A stretch of DNA of 58,487 nucleotides, from NCBI GenBank assembly GCA_934446065.1, contig CAKSDP010000010.1, positions 1 to 58,487 on the forward strand. The letters are read 5' to 3'. The notes below the pieces were generated by a model, which was given only the letters and a program-made list of their open reading frames with translations, searched no databases and was not told the origin of the DNA. Shown piece after piece: positions 44,081 through 50,765 of the stretch (the first letter of the stretch is position 1; each line of letters opens with the position of its first letter). The DNA is from an uncultured Eubacteriales bacterium. GTDB lineage: Bacteria > Bacillota > Clostridia > Oscillospirales > CAG-272. A program made the position numbers and the translations under genes.

Positions 44081-45305
44081 CTGCTGTTTTGTCCTCGCTG
44101 TATTCAGTATTTCCGCCGTCAGCGGAAAATCCGTAATTTGCCGCGATGTTTGCCACCGCATAGACTCTCAGTGTTACGGTGACTCCGTCCTCATCCTCCG
44201 TCACCGTTTCGTCAAGCGAAAGTATCTGCGCATCCGCTGCCATTTCGCGCAGCTTTGCAGACGCCTGCTCTCTTGCCTCCGCCGTCGCCCGCTCTGTATC
44301 AAAAGCTTCCCTTTCTTCGCGCTCCTCCGAATATGTGGTGCGCAGAATGAACATCGGAAGTTTGACCCCGCCCGGCAGTATGACTTGATTCTCCTCTGTT
44401 ATTTTACCATAAACATTATATGCAATGCTACCCCTACTGCGAATATTTATCGTTTTTCCGAAAATTTTTACCGACAAATCGGAGGTTTTTCTGCCCGTAT
44501 CGCATTTTTTCACGAAATCATACGGCACGTTTGCCTCGATCGTGCGCGCGACACGCGCGAGAACCTCCCCGTCGGCGCGCTCGTATCTCACCTCGCGCTC
44601 CTTCACGTCTATCACGCCGGAGATGAGAAGTTCGCCGCGCCTGACCACATCGCCGTTTTCGACAGATGCCTTTCCGTTTTTTACGAGGCAGCGTTCGATC
44701 ACGCCGTCCTCCGCCGCCACAATATTTGCGGATAGTCCGTTCGACGGGACGTATTCCGACGGCACAACGCGCCGCTCCTTTACCTCCACCCGCGCCAGAT
44801 TTCCGTCCATATTGACGGACAGCCATGCGAGCGTATTGTTTTCCAACAACACATCATTCTGCAGCTTATCAAAATCGATGTTCGGAATATAGGCGCCTGC
44901 CGAACACCCGAGCTTCTCAAGGCACTCTACCACACTTTGATCCGACACACTGACATTCCCGGTGACGTCAAAGTTCCAGATTATTTTGCCCGAAAAGTAT
45001 ATTATAAGAAAAAACAGCGCTGCGCCGATAAGTATTCCCGGACGATGGCGGTATCGCGCGATAAGATGCGGCAGCCCCAGCATTTGTGTCTTTGTCATCT
45101 CAACGCCGGCGCGCTCTCCGAGACGCATAAGCAGTCCTGCCGCACGATCGGGAACAATAACCGACGCTGTATCGTCGTGACGCAGCTTTATCGGCTCCGT
45201 ACTGATACGCGCCTCACTCAGCAGGCGGTAGACTGTCGGCACATCTTCCGCCGAAAATGATATTTTGCTTGTGCCGAAAATCAGTCCGTATAGCAGTCTT
45301 AGCAT
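44055..45305 (-). CDS. yqfD: Sporulation protein YqfD
   Basis: 416 residues. A small N-terminal domain is followed by a transmembrane helix (about 92-112, GILIGAALFFLIIYFSGKII) and a large extracytoplasmic domain (NMDGNLARVEVKERRV; AAEDGVIERCLVKNGKA). This matches YqfD, a mother-cell membrane protein of the sigma-E regulon needed at sporulation stage IV. It is directly adjacent to yqfC, with no gap. Presence of the pair is good evidence that the organism forms spores or descends from a spore former. Confidence 0.93.
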   Translation of the reverse strand: MLRLLYGLIFGTSKISFSAEDVPTVYRLLSEARISTEPIKLRHDDTASVIVPDRAAGLLMRLGERAGVEMTKTQMLGLPHLIARYRHRPGILIGAALFFLIIYFSGKIIWNFDVTGNVSVSDQSVVECLEKLGCSAGAYIPNIDFDKLQNDVLLENNTLAWLSVNMDGNLARVEVKERRVVPSEYVPSNGLSANIVAAEDGVIERCLVKNGKASVENGDVVRRGELLISGVIDVKEREVRYERADGEVLARVARTIEANVPYDFVKKCDTGRKTSDLSVKIFGKTINIRSRGSIAYNVYGKITEENQVILPGGVKLPMFILRTTYSEEREEREAFDTERATAEAREQASAKLREMAADAQILSLDETVTEDEDGVTVTLRVYAVANIAANYGFSADGGNTEYSEDKTADEENGNDR

Positions 45306-45596
45306 CTATACCTCCCTGTTTATCTCTATATTTGAGACCTTTCCCGAGACCTTTACAACGTCATCGGCAAACGACGAAAGTTCAAACTGCTCTCCGATCA
45401 CGCTGATTCTCATTTTTGTACCGCACAGGATCACCTTTTCATCGGAATATTCCGATATCGCCGTACAGCCGCCGACTATCACATCAGAATCGCCGATTAT
45501 CTCAAGGCTCATGTTTCCCGGCATTACGTCACACGGGACGTCGAGCGCCTGCATCAGCCGGTCAAATAATCTTCGTCTGCGTTTTCTTCTGTGCAT
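45306..45596 (-). CDS. yqfC: Sporulation protein YqfC (YabP/YqfC family)
   Basis: 96 residues. A basic N-terminus (RRKRRRRLFDRLMQ) is followed by the YabP-type beta domain (MSLEIIGDSDVIVGGCTAIS, then EYSDEKVILCG). In B. subtilis it is sigma-E dependent and paired with yqfD. It is the first gene of the minus-strand operon. The region upstream is only 80 bases to a divergent sporulation-type gene. A weak GGCGGGTG lies before the ATG. Confidence 0.92.
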   Translation of the reverse strand: MHRRKRRRRLFDRLMQALDVPCDVMPGNMSLEIIGDSDVIVGGCTAISEYSDEKVILCGTKMRISVIGEQFELSSFADDVVKVSGKVSNIEINREV

Positions 45597-45677
45597 ATTT
45601 CACACCCGCCTTATACTATAATATCTCAGAACAATTCTATGACGGCAAATGCATAATATTCGACGTCGGAGGTGCCT

Positions 45678-46784
45678 GTGGCAGCTAATTTTGAAACAGT
45701 GCAAAGGAACAGACGGATTCTTCTCGTACTCACCGCAATCCTATTTCTTTCATCGGTGTTCACCCTTTCGGCAAAGTTTTGTTCGAGCGCGGCGCGAGAA
45801 GCACTCGATATCTGCGCAAGATCCGTCATCCCTTCGCTTTTCCCGTTCATGGTCTTATCGGCGATCGCATCAAGCGTGGCATCGAGAATCACCGCAAGCG
45901 GCAGACGAGTGAGCGTCCTCACCGCCGCCATTCTCGGCTCTCTCTGCGGGTTTCCGGTCGGCGCGTCCGTAACTGCAGCCATGTACCGAAACGGTATAAT
46001 TCCGCGTCGCCGTGCGGAGTACATGGCAGGATTCTGCAACAACACCGGTCCCGCATTCGTAGTTGACGTGATCGGCCGATCGTTTTGGGGCAGCAGCATC
46101 GCCGGATGGATGTTTTACATATGTCAAATATCATCATCTCTCATTCTGTTCCTTTTGTGGCGGCTGCTTTTCCGCCGCAGGGCAGAAAAACAGTCCGTTA
46201 CGTCTGCGCCATATTTCGACAAACGCAAAAGTTCCGCCATCTCCATAGATCAGCAGAACGCCGCCGACATTTTCTGCGGCGCTGTATCGTCAAGCTCAGC
46301 GGCAGTCATACGCATATGCGGCTACATCGTATTTTTTTACGTTACGCTTCGGCTGATCGAGGTTCCGCTTGCATTTCTCCGTGCGCCGCAGCTGGTCTTC
46401 GCGGGAATATCGGCAGTACTCGAATTCACCACGGGAACATCCGTCGCCGCGTCCGTCGGCGGGCACACCGGCGTTATGCTCTGCGCCTTTTCGCTCGGAT
46501 TCTCGGGCATCTCAGTCATGGCGCAATCGTCGGGTATCCTTACATCGGTCGGTCTTTCTCCCTCTCCCATGTTTCGACTGAAGCTGTGTGAAGGGGTCAT
46601 CTGCTCCCTGCTTTCGCTTGTCGCAGCAGACATTTTTGATATATCGTCGCCCGCGTCCGCCGGAGCTGTGTGCGCTTTTCCGCGTCAGGTATCCGTCATC
46701 CCCTCCGCCGTCTCGCTCACGCTTATATTCATTTGGGTTGCGGCACTGATCGTGCGACGCGTCACTTCCGCTCAAAACACTTGA
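45678..46784 (+). CDS. YlbJ/SpoVV-type sporulation membrane protein
   Basis: 368 residues with about eight transmembrane helices. It shows the nucleoside-recognition (GATE) fold of YlbJ-type sporulation proteins: ALDICARSVIPSLFPFMVLS, LGSLCGFPVGASV and GFCNNTGPAFVVDVIG. In B. subtilis the relative SpoVV moves dipicolinic acid across the outer forespore membrane. GGAGG at 45668-45672 places the start at GTG 45678; another GTG six bases earlier overlaps the ribosome site. Being divergent from yqfCD it could share a mother-cell sigma-E control region, although a convincing sigma-E promoter is not seen. Confidence 0.85.
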   Translation: MAANFETVQRNRRILLVLTAILFLSSVFTLSAKFCSSAAREALDICARSVIPSLFPFMVLSAIASSVASRITASGRRVSVLTAAILGSLCGFPVGASVTAAMYRNGIIPRRRAEYMAGFCNNTGPAFVVDVIGRSFWGSSIAGWMFYICQISSSLILFLLWRLLFRRRAEKQSVTSAPYFDKRKSSAISIDQQNAADIFCGAVSSSSAAVIRICGYIVFFYVTLRLIEVPLAFLRAPQLVFAGISAVLEFTTGTSVAASVGGHTGVMLCAFSLGFSGISVMAQSSGILTSVGLSPSPMFRLKLCEGVICSLLSLVAADIFDISSPASAGAVCAFPRQVSVIPSAVSLTLIFIWVAALIVRRVTSAQNT

Positions 46785-46809
46785 TTTTTCACAGGAAATA
46801 CTGTATAAT
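46781..46809 (+). promoter_or_regulatory. Sigma-A promoter of the small cysteine-rich protein gene
   Basis: TTGATT (46781-46786, overlapping the end of the ylbJ-like gene), a 17-base spacer and TATAAT (46804-46809). The leader contains a 6-bp hairpin (CACCGA/TCGGTG). Confidence 0.7.
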
Positions 46810-46874
46810 AATAGATGCACCGAACATATCGGTGTGCCCTGCTGTAAGCACGGCAAATCAATCGGGAGGCGGCT

Positions 46875-47102
46875 ATGACAAAGAAAAAAAAGGCGGTCGA
46901 GTTTGACGTCATGTGTCACTACTGCGAGAACGCGATGCCGCTGCAGGATCGCGAGTTCATGCTCTGCAAGCGGAACGGTGTTGTCTCGTCATTCCACAAG
47001 TGCCGCCGTTTCTCATATGACCCGCTGAAGCGTGTCCCTCCCCCGCCGAAATCCGTCGAGGATGACGAGCTTCCGATCGCGTCGATGCTTGAGGGCTTGT
47101 AA
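46875..47102 (+). CDS. Conserved small cysteine-rich (zinc-type) protein
   Basis: 75 residues. Four cysteines are arranged CHYC (about 14-17), then one C in FMLCKRNG and one in HKCRRF, a likely zinc knuckle. A basic N-terminus and a PPPP linker flank it. Similar short proteins occur widely in Clostridia beside core genes but have no assigned function. A strong GGGAGG site precedes the ATG and its own promoter is clear, so it is a real gene. prfB begins 76 bases downstream and may be co-transcribed. Confidence 0.85.
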   Translation: MTKKKKAVEFDVMCHYCENAMPLQDREFMLCKRNGVVSSFHKCRRFSYDPLKRVPPPPKSVEDDELPIASMLEGL

Positions 47103-47178
47103 CACGGCGGCGAGCTTTTGAAAATACAAGTATAAAATATAAAAGAATGTTTTAAGTAAAATATCGGAGGATTTACAC

Positions 47179-48288
47179 TTGATTATCGCTCTTGAAGAAG
47201 CAAAATACAAGCTTACCGGCTTTCGCGACAACATCAAAGAACTTGCAAGTGCTCTGAGGATCGACGAGCTTCGCGAGAAAGCCGACTCACTTGAAGAAAC
47301 AACGCAGGATCCCGCATTTTGGTCCGATCAGGACCGCTCCGGCAAGGTTTTGCAGGAAATAAAGCAGCTCCGCTCAAAGATCGAGGCTTACGAGAATCTG
47401 TCTGCAAAGCTCGAGGACACGATCACCCTCACGGAAATGGCAATCGAGGAAAACGACGAAGGTATGACCGACGAGATCCTCGCAGAGGTTGCCGCGATCG
47501 AGTCCGAGGAGGAGCGCCAGCGCATTGAGGTTCTGCTCTCCGGCGAATACGACCGCAACAACGCGATCATCAGCTTCCACCCCGGCGCGGGCGGAACCGA
47601 GGCTCAGGATTGGGCGCTGATGCTTTACCGTATGTACACCCGTTGGGGTGAGAAGCACGGCTACAATGTCAAGCTCCTCGACTGGCTCGACGGCGAAGAA
47701 GCCGGCATTAAAAGCGCCACCATCATGGTCGAGGGAATCAACGCTTACGGATACCTCAAAAGCGAGAACGGCGTGCACCGTCTTGTGCGCGTATCGCCGT
47801 TTGACAGCTCGGGACGCCGCCACACGTCGTTTGCGTCCGTTGAGGTAATGCCGGAATTTGATGACGACAACACAATCGAGATACGCGATGAGGACCTCGA
47901 GATCACGGCACACCGTTCGAGCGGCGCCGGCGGTCAGCACATCAACAAAACCGACTCTGCGATCCGCATCACGCATATTCCGACCGGAATCGTGGTCGGC
48001 TGTCAGACTGAGCGCAGCCAGCTCCAGAACAAGGAAACCGCGATGAAGATGCTGAAATCCAAGCTCATGGAGATCAAGCAGCGCGAAAAGCTCGAGAAGA
48101 TCGACGACATTAAGGGCGTCAAAACAAACATCGAGTGGGGTGCGCAGATACGCTCATATGTGTTCATGCCCTACACTCTTGCGAAGGACACACGCACCGG
48201 CTATGAGGACGGAAACATTCAGGCGGTGATGGACGGCGAGATCGACGGATTCATCAACGCATACCTCAAGATGAACGCAGGCAAATAA
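47179..48288 (+). CDS. prfB: Peptide chain release factor 2
   Basis: 369 residues. The stop-codon recognition tripeptide SPF lies in LVRVSPFDSSGRRH and the catalytic GGQ in GAGGQHINKTDSAIRI. RF2 reads UAA and UGA. The start is a TTG eight bases after GGAGG. The usual programmed +1 frameshift with an in-frame UGA near codon 25 is absent: the frame runs straight through ELASALRIDELREK. RF2 levels are therefore not autoregulated that way in this organism. Confidence 0.96.
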   Translation: MIIALEEAKYKLTGFRDNIKELASALRIDELREKADSLEETTQDPAFWSDQDRSGKVLQEIKQLRSKIEAYENLSAKLEDTITLTEMAIEENDEGMTDEILAEVAAIESEEERQRIEVLLSGEYDRNNAIISFHPGAGGTEAQDWALMLYRMYTRWGEKHGYNVKLLDWLDGEEAGIKSATIMVEGINAYGYLKSENGVHRLVRVSPFDSSGRRHTSFASVEVMPEFDDDNTIEIRDEDLEITAHRSSGAGGQHINKTDSAIRITHIPTGIVVGCQTERSQLQNKETAMKMLKSKLMEIKQREKLEKIDDIKGVKTNIEWGAQIRSYVFMPYTLAKDTRTGYEDGNIQAVMDGEIDGFINAYLKMNAGK

Positions 48289-48296
48289 CAATATAT

Positions 48297-48328
48297 CCCC
48301 GCCTCGGCTGTGCTTTGGCGGGGAGAAT
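48297..48328 (+). terminator. Rho-independent terminator of prfB
   Basis: CCCCGCC paired with GGCGGGG around a 13-base loop, followed by AGAATTTTT. Confidence 0.82.
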
Positions 48329-48342
48329 TTTTCGGGGGATCT

Positions 48343-49122
48343 ATGAAAAAGGAAGCTGAACGTCAGGCAGACTCGGTCATTTTCGAGGGGATGACCTCAT
48401 TTCGCGCCGTGATACGCTCGTCGGTTCCGGATGCGCGCAAAATCACGCGGCTCATGTTTGACCGCGCGAAAGAACGCTCAAAGGCGCGAGAGCTGTCGTT
48501 CATCCGACGCATGAGCGCGGAGCGTGGATTTGAAGTAGTCATGTGCGGCGCCGACGAGATAAACGCACTCGCGACCGGAACGTCGCACGGCGGCATAATA
48601 TTCGAGTGCACCGAGCGCACGATCCCGACTCTTTGCGCGGGAAACATCGTCGGACGCGACGACGGGATCAGCGACTTTTTCATAATGCTCGACGGGATAG
48701 AGGATCCGTATAATTTCGGGTACGCGCTGCGCTCGGTCTACGCGGCGGGAGCCGCAGGCGTGATCCTGCCCGGTCGAAACTGGATGAGCGCTGCCGGAGT
48801 CGTGTGCCGCTCGTCGGCCGGCGCGTCGGAGCTTCTGCCGATGTACACCGCCGATTCGGCGGATGCGTGCCGGATATTCCATGATGCGGGCTACCGCGTC
48901 GTGTGCGCCGGCATCCGCGATTCCGTGCCGGTGTGGGATGCGCCGCTCACGCCGCCTCTCCTGCTGATCGTCGGCGGAGAAAAGCGCGGCATATCCGCAG
49001 GCGTGCTCGAGATGGCGGACGAGATCGTCCGCCTCGACTACGGCCGCGACTTTTCCGGCTCCCTCTCGGCGGCATCTGCGGCATCAATAATAGCCTACGA
49101 AGTTCTGCGGCAGAACAGATGA
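48343..49122 (+). CDS. SpoU/TrmH family RNA 2'-O-methyltransferase
   Basis: 259 residues. An N-terminal substrate-binding part (FDRAKERSKARELSFI) precedes the SPOUT knot: motif 1 LDGIEDPYNFGYALRSVYAA, motif 2 LLIVGGEKRGIS, motif 3 DFSGSLSAASAASIIAYEVL. Motif 3 has Ser-Leu where many relatives have Leu-Asn. The enzyme should methylate a ribose in rRNA or tRNA; the nucleotide is unknown. GGGGGAT precedes the ATG. It is the last clear chromosomal gene before the prophage-like segment. Confidence 0.88.
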   Translation: MKKEAERQADSVIFEGMTSFRAVIRSSVPDARKITRLMFDRAKERSKARELSFIRRMSAERGFEVVMCGADEINALATGTSHGGIIFECTERTIPTLCAGNIVGRDDGISDFFIMLDGIEDPYNFGYALRSVYAAGAAGVILPGRNWMSAAGVVCRSSAGASELLPMYTADSADACRIFHDAGYRVVCAGIRDSVPVWDAPLTPPLLLIVGGEKRGISAGVLEMADEIVRLDYGRDFSGSLSAASAASIIAYEVLRQNR

Positions 49123-49217
49123 TCTCGGTGACAAACGAGCGTTGTTTCCGGGAAACCGGGTTACAACAGAGACCTCGCAGGAAATAAAACGTGGAAATAC
49201 AGAAAGAAGGTAAAATA

Positions 49218-49628
49218 ATGCTAAAGCATATCCCTCTGAGTTTTTATTTTGAAGAGCATTATACATATCAAGAGGTAATTGACGAACATACCAAGAAGCT
49301 TGAACAGTATTTTACCCGTAATGGAAAGAAATATCCTGATCGCTGCGTTAAAGGTTATATCGGCTATGAACTCGATTACAGCTTTGACGAGTGCGGCATG
49401 GAACGTCTTGTCATGCTGATAGCGGGTATATTGTTCTGCATTAAAAACGGCGGCATTCCCGAAGGTGATCCGGAAGGCCTTGCATACACCGCATGGTACG
49501 ATCTGCAGGACTTCTGCACAGGCAACTATTATGATTTGTTTACTCCGGAGGATCTTGTTCAGATAAAGCAGGATGTCAAATTTCTCTTGGACTATTATGA
49601 TGAGCACCCCGCTCTTAAGGGCGACTGA
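49218..49628 (+). CDS. Uncharacterised small acidic protein at the prophage edge
   Basis: 136 residues. The sequence is rich in aromatic and acidic residues (FYFEEHYTYQEVIDEHTKKL, DLQDFCTGNYYDLF) and predicted mostly helical, with no signal or membrane segment. The composition resembles immunity or antitoxin proteins beside polymorphic or polyvalent toxins, and the gene sits directly upstream of a broken polyvalent toxin gene. That is inference; I do not recognise the family. Codon use is visibly more AT-rich than the chromosomal neighbours. AGAAGGT precedes the ATG. Confidence 0.7.
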   Translation: MLKHIPLSFYFEEHYTYQEVIDEHTKKLEQYFTRNGKKYPDRCVKGYIGYELDYSFDECGMERLVMLIAGILFCIKNGGIPEGDPEGLAYTAWYDLQDFCTGNYYDLFTPEDLVQIKQDVKFLLDYYDEHPALKGD

Positions 49629-49639
49629 AAATTATTAAT

Positions 49640-49810
49640 ATGTTATTAACGTTTGAATTGCTTCAGTATGCAGAGAGAAACAGCGATGGGACGATTACTG
49701 TTTCGCGTGATGCTCCTGAATCAGTGGTTAAGAAATTTGAGACTCTGGCGGAATTATACGGTTCGGAAAACATCCGATTTTATTCTAATCTTGAACAAGA
49801 GGGTAAATAA
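49640..49810 (+). CDS. Small protein, 56 residues, unknown
   Basis: A short frame, MLLTFELLQYAERNSDGTIT, then a helical, charged C-terminus (SVVKKFETLAELYG). It begins 12 bases after the preceding gene, shares its AT-rich codon use and ends 50 bases before a strong terminator. No good ribosome site is visible, so it would depend on coupling. It looks protein-like rather than random but has no known family. Confidence 0.45.
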   Translation: MLLTFELLQYAERNSDGTITVSRDAPESVVKKFETLAELYGSENIRFYSNLEQEGK

Positions 49811-49859
49811 CAAAAAAACGCATCGGATCCTGATGATCGTTGCGGGAAAATGAAGAAAA

Positions 49860-49889
49860 GATCCCAAGAAAATTCTTGGGGTCTTTTTT
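49860..49889 (+). terminator. Strong rho-independent terminator after the small-gene pair
   Basis: An 11-bp stem (GATCCCAAGAA with TTCTTGGGGTC, one G-T pair) followed by six T. It ends the 49218-49810 unit. The ATG at 49850, sometimes a candidate start for the next frame, lies just before this hairpin and is therefore not credible. Confidence 0.9.
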
Positions 49890-50046
49890 CGTCTCTCCCG
49901 GTTGAGATAACGGCAGAGAGAAGGCTTGGCGGGAACAGAATGGACGTTAACGTACTGTCGTCCGCTTATCAGAAAAACGTCGGGAACCTCTTTGCCGAAG
50001 CCATTGCCCAGGAAAACGCGGGCGACGTAGGTATCTACTACGCCAC

Positions 50047-50116
50047 AAAAAAGGCTACCATGCTGACAGGTGCTGGGGTCCAATTCCCCAAACAGCTTCA
50101 GCGGTTGATAGCCTCT
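50047..50116 (-). ncRNA. Candidate small RNA: promoter, long hairpin and U-tract
   Basis: The transcript would start near 50116 and be about 70 bases. Outer stem AGGCTA/TAGCCT (50052-50057 with 50109-50114), middle stem GCTGA/TCAGC, inner stem GCTG-GGGG/CCCC-CAGC with loop TCCAATT on the plus strand. On the minus strand the structure ends in TTTTTT, so the RNA hairpin is its own terminator. It is preceded by a consensus-like promoter. It is encoded within, and antisense to, the 5' part of the polyvalent frame. The layout resembles antisense RNAs of type I toxin-antitoxin or plasmid control systems, but no toxin peptide is visible on the opposite strand. Confidence 0.7.
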
Positions 50117-50122
50117 ACACCT

Positions 50123-50151
50123 ATTATACACAAGTTCAGCGAAAAAGTCAA
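50123..50151 (-). promoter_or_regulatory. Promoter of the minus-strand small RNA
   Basis: On the minus strand, TTGACT (50146-50151), exactly 17 bases, then TATAAT (50123-50128), seven bases before the predicted RNA start. Confidence 0.8.
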
Positions 50152-50765
50152 CATGCAAATTTCGGATGTTACTCAGTCGCAGCAATTCAAGCGATGGTTC
50201 GGCGACTGGCAGAACCATCCCGAGGATGCGAGCAAGGTCGTAAACGACGACGGCACGCCGAAGGTGGTCTATCACGGGACGAATGCGGAGTTTTGGACTT
50301 TCGACATAGGGAAAAGCGGTAAAAACTTCGGCGATGTTTCCGAAGGACTGTTTTTCTTTACCAACAAGAAAAACGGATATCCGGACAGTGCATCGGACTA
50401 TGCGAAAAACGCAGCGGTAAAAGGCGGTGATGAGCGAATTGTTGAGTGCTATCTCGATATAAAAAAGCCGCTTCAGCTTTATTCGGACGGTTATTACACA
50501 CCGACAGCATACTTTGACAACAACTCAGAGGTCATCTATGACAAATATCTGCGCGGAAATTATGACGGAATCATCATTGAGAACAGCAATAAAAGCGTAG
50601 ACGACAGTGTTATATACCTGTTGGATGACCCCACGCAGATCAAATCCGCGACGGACAACATCGGCACGTTTGACAGAAACAACCCCGACATACGATATCA
50701 GAAGCGCGGGGGGAATGGTACGGACAAAGGTACAGGCTATTTCCTTCGTAAAGGGGCTGAGGCGG

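Noticed and set aside
45597..45671. Sigma-E promoters between yqfC and the YlbJ-type gene
   Set aside because: GCATATT and TATACTAT words exist, but the spacing is about two bases too short for the sigma-E consensus, so no call was made.
49850..49939. Start of the polyvalent protein at the ATG at 49850
   Set aside because: The codons after it run straight through a strong rho-independent terminator (49860-49889).
50071..50092. tRNA T-arm-like sequence (GGGG, 7-base loop, CCCC)
   Set aside because: No acceptor, D or anticodon arms fit around it, and the segment is fully explained as the tip of the long hairpin with promoter and U-tract on the minus strand.
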